Source: Coenobita brevimanus
Lineage: Eukaryota; Arthropoda; Malacostraca; Decapoda; Coenobitidae
Reading direction: 5' to 3'
DNA: 64,000 nt
Assembly (NCBI GenBank): GCA_032717465.1
Contig: CM064690.1
Span: 9,070,093-9,134,092, forward strand
Shown: positions 44,385 through 55,369 of the stretch, one piece after another
Layout of the letters: each line of letters starts with the position of its first letter
How positions within the stretch are numbered: position 1 is the first letter of the stretch
Made by a program: the position numbers and the translations under genes
Notes under the pieces: model-generated
What the model was told of the DNA's origin: nothing
Databases searched by the model: none
The model's input: the letters and a program-made list of their open reading frames with translations, nothing else

Positions 44385-45610
44385 TGTGAAAAGTTTCCAC
44401 CGTACAACAAAGCATATGCTTTAGTGATCAGTATCATTGACTGGGTCCATCGTTTATCATTTATGAAAGATAAAAAGTTCTCTGTCATTGCATTTAGATA
44501 CAAAAAAGCTTTTCTCAGTGAAGCCCCAGCAAATGCAGTGGCTTTTCATCTGCGTTTTGACTGCAACAGCAGTCGAAGTATGAAGGAGGCGACAAGACAG
44601 ATGGGGACTGGTAAGCCAAAAAGAGTAAAAATATTTTGTCAAACCAATACAGAGCACCAGATCCTTCAGAGTTCCTTGCTTGCTCTATAAAGCACAGTTA
44701 CTAGCCTATTTCTGTGATAATTGATGTCATGATGAACTACAGTCTTCAAGTCCTGGTAGTACAAAAATATATCTGGATGGTGGTTTCAGTGAAGACACAA
44801 AGTCAGTTATGTTGCAAAGTGAACGTGTAACTGCAGTGCCTGCCCTCGAATCCACACATGAAGAGGCAGACATATTATTTTACATGTCCCGTACAGTTTT
44901 CAAGTACTCAAAGTTGATCAGGTTATTGTTCATTCAAGTGACAGATGTTATTGTCGTCTGTGTATATTATGCATCCACATTGTTGAAAGATCATACTGAT
45001 CCTTGGGTCAAAATAGCAACAGACAATTACCTTCCCATACATGACATTGCCAACACACTGCAATCACACAGATGTCTCTCACTTCTATGCGTCCACAGCC
45101 TAAGTGGCAGGGATACCTCCAGCAGTCCCTTTTTTACCAGCAAAAAGGGATGGTTAACAGCAAGTAAGAAAGTTTGGCTGGATGCTGTGGAAGACTGGCG
45201 GTGACGGCAATGCTGTCATAAGTGAAGATGTTATCAGTGAGTCTAGGAAGTTACTTGTCACCGTCTACGCAAAGAATACCGAGATGTCAGATGTCTCTGA
45301 GCGAGATTCGCACTCAAAAATTTTTAACCAACAAGACCACTCTTCTCAATCTCCTTCCACCTACTGAGGATGTTTTTATGCATCATCTGAAACCTTGGCA
45401 ACAGTCACTGACGAGACAGCTCACATTGCAAAAGCGTTGCATTCCTTCTCTGGATGAATATGGATGGACAATAAATCAAGCAGTTCCATTTCCTGTGATT
45501 GGAACTGTGGCCACCAGAGATGTTTACATCCTTTCTTGTGGTTGCAGAACAGGTTGTTTAAGGAACTGTTCATGTGCCAAACTGAATGTTCCATGCTATC
45601 TTGCCTGCAG
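44385..45610 (+). pseudogene. CXC (tesmin/TSO1-like) motif protein relic, transposon-like
   Basis: Three frame-shifted blocks in order: 44409-44690 (unassigned), 44809-45204 (ESTHEEADILFYM, DVIVVCVYY, YLPIHDIANTL, HSLSGRDTSS) and 45222-45610 (YGWTINQAVPFPVI, then CGCRTGCLRNCSCAKLNVPC). The HEEAD and cysteine-rich blocks recall a multi-copy family found across invertebrate genomes that ends in a CXC domain and has the look of a mobile-element protein; its exact class is not known to me. Frames shift between blocks and a SINE interrupts the end, so it is dead. Confidence 0.6.
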
Positions 45611-45947
45611 GGGAAGGCAGTGGCTCAATGGGTAGAGAGGTGGCCTGCAGTCCTAACGGACCCAGGTTCAAATCCAGCTGGGGCAGGGAACAGTTTAAGG
45701 ACTTGAATTTCAAAAAAATCAGACTATACTGATCTACCAGAAGACCCACCGAGATGTCGTAAAAATAACCCTGCTAATACCAATACACCAGTCCTTTATG
45801 AGGCAGCCCTAGCATGTATTCAATATGGACGGTGGGTGACATGCAGAGGTGTGCGGTACGAAGAAGGACTACTGGGCCTTCAAAGCAGGCCGTGTAGCCT
45901 ATGCCCAGAGTCGGACACATAAAGAGAGAAAAGAAAAGAAAGAAAAG
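45608..45947 (+). mobile_element. tRNA-derived SINE inserted in the CXC relic
   Basis: The head shows an A-box-like TGGCTCAATGGGTAGAG (45620-45637) and a B-box GGTTCAAATCC (45665-45675) spaced as in a tRNA. About 240 bp of body follow and an A-rich tail of AAAAG repeats at 45921-45947. The cysteine-rich frame of the host breaks where it begins. It resembles a tRNA gene only at the promoter boxes; the acceptor stem does not close. No clear target duplication was found. Confidence 0.78.
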
Positions 45948-47140
45948 ATGCCGTTGATTTCCCGAGAGCTGTTCCAGAGCTCAGTGCTTCCAAAAAACTG
46001 AGGATGACTGACTGATTAGATTTTCTATGAATAATGCGTTTCCTTTTTCCCAGTTTGAACAGGATTATCTCTGTATTGGACTAAATATCAGTGTTACTTA
46101 TTTTAGTAGTTGTAATGGTTGCGTTATATCTAGTTCACAAAAAACTGTGTTATGGTTTAAGGAAGAATTATTTAATTACCTGAATATTACAAAGGATAAA
46201 TGAGCTTACAATCATGACATGTTCAGTTAGTGACATTGATCTTTGCCTTTTATAAGCAGTAGTTATATTTTTCAAAATTTCTTAGACAATCGAAGTATAT
46301 AAACTTAAAAATAAATAAATGTTTTGTTCATTTAAATAAATTATTAAATATATAAAATACTGTGTTGTTTTGAACATTAATAATCTGTTCTTTTCTGGAG
46401 ACAGTATAATACAAATGGCCTTAAAACATGAATAAATGTGGTTAAATACGATTTATTTGACAAATCATCACTATATAGTACAATAGATAGCATCGGCAGC
46501 CATCTTTGACGCCATCCAGGACTCCCAGCTTACAGTAGTTGCTTTCCAAGGTTGTGCATCTAGGTATTGTTTCTGATGGTCCAAGGATTAAAATGGTATA
46601 CCACAACCTTATATAATAACCCATGTCTGGTTGACTAGAAGTGGTTTTTGTCCCCTGGGTAAGTAGTTGGTTTCACTTCACAAAGATTGCTAATTCTTGT
46701 CAGGTAAGCTGATGGGAAAGTATTTAGACTAAAGATTATTTCATTAATAACCAAGGAGACTGTTTTCTTCATAACTAACGCTCAAAGAATTTCATGCAAC
46801 CACGACTCAGTATTCAAGCTGTGAGTAGCCCAGTTCCGTAAATTATAAGCCAACAGTTGTAGCTGACATATTTCTTTGGCTTACTTATGTGAAAAATTTA
46901 ACATTCGTTAAAATTCTCTCCATTCCTTGTTGTACAGTCTTGTATACCAGTGTCTTGGAGCCACTACGTGGTGAATAAATATTCTCGCTAAGGATGCAGG
47001 TAAAACAGATATTACACAGAAAATTAGTGTGAAGGAGTACCTGCATGGCAGGCAAGAATTGTTAAATTTTTAGTTGACTGCATATTGTTGACAATATATT
47101 TGTGCTTGGAGGAGGTCATCCAGTAAAAAGCAATGGTCAG
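45948..47140. other. No recognisable gene
   Basis: AT-rich sequence with short frames only. No repeat shared with the rest of the window was noticed. Confidence 0.45.
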
Positions 47141-47144
47141 ATTC

Positions 47145-48250
47145 ACTAGTACTTGTAAGAGGTCATACAGTAGCTCGTGATAGGCAGAATCCAAGAGGTG
47201 GCCATAAGTTTCTCCATCTGTGGAACGCTGGCAGGGACGTCGGATTAAATGGAGCTAAAATAATCTGGACAACTGCAGCCTAGCCTCGGGACCCTACCAA
47301 GCCTTGGGGCCTCTGGTTCTGTCAAAAGGGTTGCAGTAGTAGCAATAATTGTAGTCTAGGTTCATCTGAAACCTGAACCCTGTGGAATGCAGGCTGTGGT
47401 TTCCATCCTCCTGGAGACATTCTCCTCTTTTCGAAGGGATGCGAAGGGAATTTGATGAATGTTTGTATATTCGGGCAGTGGAGTCGCATGGTTATATTAG
47501 TGCAACCGCATGAAGGCGTCCCTCTCCAGCACCACAAATTGTCGAAAACCGATGTCATGATCTGTTAAACCTTTGAATCCCATGACGTATTTTCTTGATC
47601 TTGTTATCTTCGGACGATTCTATTCAGCTCAGGGGAAATGTTTCAGATCCTAGTGAAAAAAAAAAAAAAAAACGTCTTTAACTAGAATGACACTCTGTAC
47701 AGCGCATACCTCCGCCGGAACCCAACATGCAGTTCCTTTTACTTCAATCAAATCCTGTTTGTTACTGTACGGCAGCTGGAAAAAGACTACCCCCTTATTT
47801 TAAATCCGCTAGATCTGGAATTTCATATGGATCCTCGCCAAACTGTACATATTCGTTGATACCAACATTCAAAATATGCTTGATTTTTTTCATCAAGATG
47901 CATGCAATATTCACCGAAAAATTTACGAAAATGTTGAAAACGCCTTATCTTGCAATGTTAAAGAAAGTGAATAAAAATTCCTAGATCTGCACCCTTATCC
48001 GGATCCGCACCAAAATTTAATGAAGTCTGTTCTGGGCCAAGGCCCATTCTTCTACCAAGTTTCGTGGAAATCCGTCCAGTATTTTTTTTTTTTTTGAAAT
48101 CTTGTTCACAAACCAACAAACAAGCAAACAAATAAACGGACAGGGGTGAAAACATTACCTCCTTTGTAGAGGTAATAAACCTCTTCACTGCAAGGTTAAT
48201 AGATTGATGTGGAAATAGCCATTATGCAACAGGTCATCGAGTTAAAGGAG
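47145..48250 (-). repeat. Repeat Q, copy 2, interrupted by another repeat
   Basis: Reverse complement of repeat Q: 47145-47680 holds the body, and 48181-48250 the beginning (AACTCGATGACCTGTTGCAT on minus). The two parts are separated by the element at 47681-48178. Confidence 0.75.
47681..48178 (-). mobile_element. Dispersed repeat with ACCTCCGCC / ACCTCTAC ends, inserted in Q
   Basis: The segment starts near GTCTTTAACTAGAATGACAC and ends CATTACCTCC-TTTGTAGAGGTAA. The end can form a TTACCTC / GAGGTAA hairpin. Comparison with repeat Q at 43.8 kb shows it is an insertion. The motifs GCATACCTCCGCC and (CAAACAAA)n before a terminal ACCTCC are familiar from repeats widespread in marine invertebrates. 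Mechanism unassigned. A partial copy lies at 52505-52690. Confidence 0.6.
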
Positions 48251-48257
48251 TTATGGG

Positions 48258-48258
48258 A

Positions 48259-48312
<54 letters not shown>
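48258..48312. repeat. (TG)n microsatellite
   Basis: TG tract with one T-interruption between repeat Q copy 2 and the 3' end of the minus-strand CR1-like LINE. Confidence 0.95.
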
Positions 48313-48314
<2 letters not shown>

Positions 48315-51180
48315 CTTACTAATTGTATCTTTAACCCCTTAACCGTGGGGCGTCACTTTCGTGATGCTTGGGAGCAAGGGATCATACCGCGGGGCGTCCC
48401 TTTTGTGATTCTGTGTTATTTTGAATTCACCTGGGCTTCCAAGTGGGGGCTTGTATCGTCTATCAGTACTGCCAATGTCCAACACTAGTCAGCACTCCTA
48501 ATCTCATCTGTACTCCCATCCATTGTTGACAATTTAGCCATTTCTCCCCGTTCTTGACTCCCCTCCCTACCCCCCCTCCATTACCCTATCCTCTCGCCTG
48601 CCCGGCCGTGCTACACTAAGTAAATCTTCCTTGGAAATTTTCACTGATTTCATCCATTGAAATAAGGCCTATGTCCTATTCTTATACCAAATAATATATA
48701 CAAGAAAGAAATAAGGTAAGTGCGAGTGCCATACACCTGGAATTGGCTAATTATCACCTGACAACACCTCACATGCACTCGTTCGCTAATTTTTGCTGTT
48801 TTTTTTCCCCTTGAAATATGCCTTATAATCTATTTTCGTAATAAATATACATGTAAGGAGGGAAGGGAGAAGCCTAAGTGATATTTACATTCACCTGGAA
48901 CTACCTAATTTATAATGTATTGTCTAGATTTCCTGCCAATCATTTCAGTGCTATACATAGCTGTTTCAAGAGCGAACATTGGTAGCACTGAATATCCCCT
49001 AAGTAGGCCTCTACCCCGGCCCTCCGTTATCAGTTTACTCTCATCTTCCGAAGTAGAGGTACGTCTGTTTCTTCTTGCTGACTTCAGGGACTTTTTCACC
49101 TCCATGCAAAGGGCCCTGTGACCTTTACCCCCTACTAAACCTCGTGTGGAAAGAGGTAAAGGGCTGACAATTGATAAAAGAGTGACTACGATCTTTCTAT
49201 TGAGTAAAACAGTGCAAGTGGAATTGTAAATAATGTGTAAATAATGTGTAAACAGCAAGTGAAAGTAATGAATGTAAATATACGTGAACAATGGAAAATA
49301 GTTTTATAAGTTACTTCAAGTGACAGTGCATAACACAGTGTAAATAAAATAGAAATGTAAATAACGTAAATAAAATAGAGAACGTAAATAGAAATGTTAA
49401 TGAGTATTATTATAAGAATACGAGTATATACCCCAGGAGTAATGAAAGTGAAAGTTTCACTCTAGCATGTCTGAATACTATGAGTTATGAGAGTGAAGAT
49501 GAAAGTGACATTCACTCTCAATGCTAGTATACAGGACGAGAAAGTGAATGCTACGCATTTTACTGAAAGAAATTGAATCCCTACAGTGACAATAAACTAA
49601 TACTACTGAAGGAAACTTATGGATAAAGACTGTAGATATATATAAGTGTTATATAGTAATAGAAATATAAAGTGTGAGGGGTTTTATGAATAATAAATGA
49701 CAGAGTACCAAGAGCAAACTAGCGTAAGTGCGACGGTCAGACGCGCTCGTAATTTTCATTGCTTTCACAGTGGGTTTTTTTTTGGAGTATGGATCCCAAA
49801 CTACTTGAAAATCATAGAGTAGTGTTTATAGTGTTAATATCTGGCTGTGGTAATCATATTACGGGTTGTCGGGAAGTGTAAAGTAGGAGACTTCGTTACC
49901 CAACTTCAGAGGTCTCCACAAGTCCTACGGTAACTGACGAAGGCTCAACAAACATTCCAGGAGAAAGCTGAAGGTATGTGCCATAAGCATATATAATTTT
50001 AATATTCTAGGACTAATAACTGATTTTTGGTAAATATTTTTTGAGAGTCTGTCGGAGCCTGAATAACCCTGCGGCACACGCAAAACATCGGTAAACATGC
50101 CCGCGGTGTAGGGGTTAAAGGAATGAGTCAAACTCGTACTGTCCCGTGATTTGAACCATTTCTATCATACATATCCTTAAATATACTGTACATGGAACAC
50201 ACTACTTCATTCGGTAGTACTTTCCACTGATTATTGCTCTATTTGGGAAACTTAATTTTTTTATATCTTTATCACCTCTCGTTTTATGCAGTTTTTTGCA
50301 GTGTCCTCTTGCTGTTGCTTCCCCATAGGTTATAAACTCATTAATAAATATTTCTCTTTCCCTGTGATGACTTTATACAGCATAATTATGTGTCCTCTTT
50401 CCTCCTTTCTTGTAGCCTAATATTGGTAGGATTAATTTTCTAGTCTTTCTTCATAGCTTAGATCCCTTAAACGTGGTGCCTATCTAGTACCTTTGTACCT
50501 TTTCAGTCTTATATGTGTTTTTTCGGACGTGGATTCTAGACTACTGATGCATTCTCCAGGATTGGTCTAATGAATGATGTGGTTATCTTTCTCAGCATGT
50601 CTTCATGTCTATATGTGAATGCTACTCTCATATTAGCAAGCAGTGTGTACATGTTCCTTCCTTTCTCACAGATGTGGTCATCCGGAGATAGTCTGTTTTT
50701 GATGATCACTCTTAGGTCCTTCTTTTCTGATATGTGCACGGGTGAACTTCCTATCTTATAATCCCGGTTTGGAATTTGATCACTTTTACAAACGTGATAA
50801 CGTGGCATTTTTCCACGCTGAATTCCATTTGCCATCTATTGCTCCAGTCATGAAGCTTATTTAATTCTCCTTGTAGCTCTCTGCCAAAGTCTGTGTTTGT
50901 AATTCTGCTTTAGATTTTCGCAGCATCAGCAAACATATTAAGATAACTTGCATTCCCAATGTTGCTGCTTATGTCATATATATGTACTAAAAACATTTTT
51001 GGTGCCAGCACTGATCCATATGGGATCCTACTAGTCACTTCTCTCCATGGTAATTCCGCTTTGTACTGTTCTCATTTTAGTTTTTCTGAGACAATATTGC
51101 ATCCAACAATACCGATTACCTTGGATTTCTCCTTGATAGTACAGTTTCCATAAAGGAATGCTTTCTTAAAATATAAATAG
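48313..51180 (-). mobile_element. Second CR1-like LINE relic, split by a TTAA element
   Basis: Minus strand; the 3' end lies at 48313-48334 (TTAAAGATACAATTAG on minus) and the rest at 50115-51180. The 50536-50835 frame contains DYKIGSSPVHISEKKDLRV, SPDDHICEKGRNMYTLLANM and TSFIRPILENAS, the same segments as at 37.0-37.3 kb. Stops and frame breaks throughout. The 48335-50114 insert separates the two parts. Confidence 0.82.
48335..50114. mobile_element. Non-autonomous piggyBac-like element, 1.78 kb
   Basis: Flanked by TTAA (48331-48334 and 50115-50118). Left end CCCCTTAACCGTGGGG; inverted right end CCCCTACACCGCGGG. The host LINE reads continuously across TTAA when compared with its relative at 43.66 kb, which is an empty site. 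The interior has no transposase frame; it contains GTAAATA-rich segments and short GAAAGTG repeats near 49440-49560. Superfamily assigned from target site and CCC ends. Confidence 0.82.
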
Positions 51181-51269
51181 ATAATGTCTAACATTCTTCT
51201 CTTCTCTGTAGTATTTCTGCCCATACAAGATAACAGCCTAACTTAGTCCAGGCGAACATATTCGTCGGT

Positions 51270-51890
51270 TCCTTACACACACCATCCCATAACCCTTTCG
51301 ACCCGATGACATGTTCCTGATTATACTATTTCTGTCTCCACACAATTTAATTCAACTTGGGAAGCATATGTAGCAAAGATTAGATTTATTAGGGCTGTAT
51401 CTCCACTCGAAATTAAAAAGTCTCCCCTGGGCTGTATAAAGTCGTCTGACGATAGCAAGAAGACTAAGATATTACGTCATGAAGTTCAAGTTGTTAACAA
51501 GGGATGGCATCGGTTATTGGCGAGTGGTACAGGAGAGGGACGCCTTCATGTGGTAGCACTGATATAACTATGCGGCTCCACTGCCTGATTATACAAAGAG
51601 TCCTTATCTACCAAACCATTCCTCTGAAAAGAAGAGAATGCTCAACAGCAGGAGGGAAATATCACCCTGCATTCCACTGGGTTCAGGATTTGGATAACCC
51701 TGGGACTATAATTACTACTACTAACCTTGTGGCAGCCCCAGAGGCCCCAGAGGATAGGCTACGGTAGTCCATATGACTTAATTCCCAGAACATCTGACGT
51801 TCCTGTCAGCGTTCCACAAACAGGAATACCCAATACCTATGGCCACCTCTTGGTTTCGAACCATGGTGCGATAGTGTATGACCTTCAATC
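51270..51890 (+). repeat. Repeat Q, copy 3
   Basis: Starts ACACCATCCCATAACCC and follows copy 1 with GGCATCGGTTATTGG, GAGAGGGACGCCTTCATG, GCGGCTCCACTGCCTGATTA, the short triplet run ATTACTACTACTAACC, and GCGTTCCACAAACAGG. No coding frame. Confidence 0.75.
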
Positions 51891-52504
51891 AGAACTGAAG
51901 CACTATAAAGTTGCGCCGTATATGTAACCACTAAAAATTAATGCAGAATCGCAGCGAGATTATCGATGTTCTCTAATTTACATTCTTATTTTTTTACCCT
52001 TCACACTTGATGAGAGTTCTTTAACTTGGTGAAATTAATACAGAAAGTGGTATTAATATAAAAAAAAATAACAGGTATCATGGTATTCACTTAATAAAAC
52101 CGGAGAAATACTGTGTCGTCCTACTATTGTTGGTTTGTTTTCATCTGACGGAACTGGGCTACTTTCAAACCTTGAATACTGAGGCGTGTTTGCATTAAAT
52201 ACGATGTACGATTAAGTTATGAGGTAGGAATGATCCTCCTTGGTTACTTGTCAGATCAACTCTCCAGCCTAACTACATTTTGCCAACAGCTAAGTTGAAG
52301 AGGGTTAGCGGTCTTCATCAGAAAAAAAAAAAAAACATCTTAGGTAGCTAGAAAGCATTCAGAGAATCGATTTTTCCGCTATTGCGTTTGAAATTTAAAA
52401 TATACTGTTGTATTTTCTTTCCTTCTCGATCAATATTTTCCTTCCTCTCATACTGAAACAGTAGGCTATATTTTGCAGTCTTAGCCTGCCGTGTTACTGA
52501 ATCT
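51891..52504. other. No recognisable gene
   Basis: AT-rich sequence with short A-runs (52322-52335) and no recognisable frame or repeat. Confidence 0.4.
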
Positions 52505-52690
52505 CAGGTATTGCATACCTCCGCCTATCCCAGTGAAATTTATTTCATATTCATGCATTCTGATCAGGATTAACCTCAGAATCTTATCCACCCTTTACTG
52601 ACGCTCTGCCAACCTATCCTTCAGAATTCACTGAAATCCGATAACTTTCTGAGATATCTGGTACACAAATAGACTGATACATTTTTAAGC
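52505..52690 (+). repeat. Partial copy of the ACCTCCGCC repeat
   Basis: Starts TTGCATACCTCCGCCTATCC, like 47.70 kb, and ends ACACAAATAGACTGATACAT where the fuller copy has ACAAACCAACAAACAAGC. Diverged and incomplete. Confidence 0.5.
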
Positions 52691-52699
52691 ATATTTTGT

Positions 52700-53791
52700 C
52701 GGTACTCGGTACCGGTATATTTTATTTATCTATACTCACGCATCGTGAGATAGAGAAAAGGTGAGGACAAGGCCTACTGTGTAGGGAAGTGCTGTTGCCG
52801 ACCCTGGCCATGTGCCTCAAGAAATTATAAGTGGTGAATGAAAACGCCGATCCGACGGTGTGCTACCCTCTAGTGAAGGCAGTGATTGGGGGTGTGGAAG
52901 GCAGGTTCGGTCATCGTTTCGAGGACATTGACTGCCTGCTTGCTGCTTCCTTTCATCCCCAATTCAAGCTATCGTGGTTGGCGTGGTTACCTGAGTCTGC
53001 CTCCTACGAGACAGAGAAAATGAGGAGGAGGATGGAGAAGATGGTGTCACTATTGGAGAGCTAGCTAGAGGACGCGGAGAGCAGCACCACTGATGATGAT
53101 GACGAGCAGGATGTCAAGGAAGAGTTTTCCGAACCCCTCTGTGTAAAAGGCTGGAAGAAAAGGGAGACTGGGATAAAGCTAGTAAAGAAATTTTTGGAGA
53201 ATCCTCAGAAACTTACAATCATCAAGGACTGCCTTCCTTGCAAGGTTTTCAGAGACTTATTTGTAACTTATAACACGCCATTACCTTCCAGTGCTGCTGC
53301 GGAACGTCTGTTTTCGCTGGGGAAAGACGTGCTCAAACCAAAACAGGCGGGACTCAGTGACTGTCATTTTGAAGTGCTCATTTTCCTCAAGGGCAACACT
53401 GGAAATGAAAACTGAAGTGCACTGTGTAATTATTAATCAGATTATTGTGATGTAATGACACGGTGTAGTCATAAAATTGTGTTTATTTTGATAAACACTC
53501 AACTATGTGTATAAGAATGTGAATTACAGTGGCCCCTTAAAGTTTAGCGATCTGTGTATTGAAAGTAAAGGACCGAACGGTCGCAAAACCTTATGCTTTA
53601 GTCACCCCATAGTTAATGTGACTGTGACAGTTGTCTGACAACATCCTTCATCTCTCCTCAGTCCGGCTCTGCTGACAAGACTGGTCTCTGGGTCCTCAGT
53701 GTGGTAACCAAAAAAAAAAAAAAAAAATCAATACTGAGCAAGTTCATATTCATGTACCTAGTACCGAGTACCGAGTCGGTACTCGATACGT

Positions 53792-53838
<47 letters not shown>

Positions 53839-53924
53839 CGGTACCGGTAGTGACACTACATTTTTAGGCAAGTACCGGTACCGTTACTAACGGTATATTT
53901 TGTGTACCGGGTGCCCACCTCTGG
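52700..53924 (+). mobile_element. hAT-superfamily relic with right terminal repeat
   Basis: The right end, at 53903-53924, reads ACCGGGTGCCCACCTCTG; its complement starts CAGAGGTGGGCACCC, which fits hAT-type CAG-starting inverted repeats. GTACCGGTACCGGTA repeats precede it, and similar GGTACCGGTATATTTT lies at 52715-52730. A matching left terminus was not found, so the element is probably cut at the left. A (TG)n tract (about 53797-53836) has grown inside. Confidence 0.65.
52785..53415 (+). pseudogene. hAT transposase, C-terminal part
   Basis: The frame shows TVCYPLVKAVIGGVEGRFG, DCLLAASFHPQFKLSWL, an acidic stretch (SSTTDDDDEQ), and the hAT C-terminal dimerisation motif: NTPLPSSAAAERLFSLGKDV followed by LKPKQAGLSD and FEVLIFLKGN. 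Stops interrupt at about 52828-52830 and 53062-53064 without frameshift. The N-terminal zinc finger and catalytic core are missing or unrecognisable. Non-functional. Confidence 0.78.
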
Positions 53925-54954
53925 AATCTGATACACACACAAAGACAGCTAGGACAATACTACAACTTTTATATGAATCACTGTTCCTCCAGACACTCCC
54001 TCCCTATTCGTACTTTGCCAGTCTGGAGAAGAGTTGATTCCGGCTATCAATCTCCTACCGAGGAGAAAGTCCTGTCCTGCAGAGGACCTAATGTATGCTG
54101 ATGAAGATGCAGATACAGACAATTGTAAAATTATAAGCACCATATGAAAACACTGTTCAGTAAAATGAGGCACACGTCAGTTATTATACGTAATGAAACG
54201 TCTTAATTGAATATTTATGACAATCTGTAGAAGTTTTCCACATTAATTTTCGTAATAACATTAACTTACCTCGGATTATTTATCTGATACCAGTAACAGA
54301 AATTAAGATTAAGATGTTGATGGAAATAACTTACTGTTCAATGAATTTGTCATAACGTATTGCCAGTAGCGTTATATAACTTATGGAAGAGACATTATAG
54401 AGTAAGAAACAGAAAATAGTGTAGGCTAACATACGGGAAGTGAATGGTAATGAAAATCCAACTCCTATAGTAACAATAACTTACTTTAAATATTTTCTGA
54501 GTGGTAGTTGATGTTCGAGTCTCAGGATCGTCTGAATCATAGTTTCAGTGGACTGCAGGCCAGAGCTGATCTAAGGCAGACCACCATCCTCCGTCCGTGG
54601 GACAGGGAGGAGATTGAGAGAAATTTACAAACTGGCACCTCCACCGCCCATACCTACCCGTACCATCACGTGAAGGTGCCCCGCTTCCGCACTATTTGCT
54701 TTTCCTTCCTACAATCCAAATTTTATTTCGAAATAACTTTTCGAACTGGAGGGAGTTAGACATAGCCAATGTTCGTGCCTTCACTATGGGACCCTTTCCT
54801 AAAATGACAACAATTACCTGAATGTAGCAGGAACACAATAAAAACTGACATCCTTGGCCTGTATGACTTACGTATTACAGGCTGAGTAAACGACCTTCAT
54901 ACTAGGCGCAGGCGAAAGCTGTGCAAATATGATTTTGGAAGGCATAATACAAAA
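53925..54954. other. No recognisable gene
   Basis: An 83-residue frame at 54508-54759 has no recognisable domain. No repeat relationship noticed. Confidence 0.4.
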
Positions 54955-55165
54955 TCCTACCCAGCATACAATATTACGTTGCAGCAACGTTACCACAGCG
55001 TTGTGTTTTTGTTGCCACAACGTTATGGCACTACATTGTGACAACGTAAACTTGTATGGTTTTCTTAAAGTTGCCACAACGTTGCAGTATAACATTGTTA
55101 GCAACTTTCAGGCAACATTGCCACAAGTTTATGTAACCTAGTAGCAACCTTTATACAACATACCA
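54955..55165. repeat. Degenerate AACGTT / TTGCCACAACG repeat
   Basis: CAACGTT, AACGTTG and GTTGCCACAA recur about every 15-35 bp on both strands, including GTTGCAGCAACG and GCCACAACGTTG. The palindromic AACGTT core gives local inverted symmetry. Function unknown. Confidence 0.6.
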
Positions 55166-55311
55166 AAACCATCACATATCTGTGTACCCGTGAAAAGGAA
55201 TATGCAAAGACATATTTTTCTACATTATATTTTTATTTTACATAAATTTCTAAAAAGTACTTTTGGTAATGAGTCCATTCAATGCTCATACAGTCTTGTC
55301 ACATGTCTTAA

Positions 55312-55333
55312 TAACAACAACAACAACAACAAC

Positions 55334-55369
<36 letters not shown>
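55312..55369. repeat. (CAA)n(TAA)n microsatellite
   Basis: About 58 bp of ACA/ATA triplets directly beyond the 3' end of the minus-strand RTE-like LINE. TAATAATGATAAT also occurs at its 5' boundary (56838), so the LINE may have landed in an AAT-rich site. Confidence 0.9.

Noticed and set aside
45615..45690. Possible functional tRNA gene
   Set aside because: A and B boxes are good, but the cloverleaf is not complete and the sequence continues into a SINE body with an A-rich tail.
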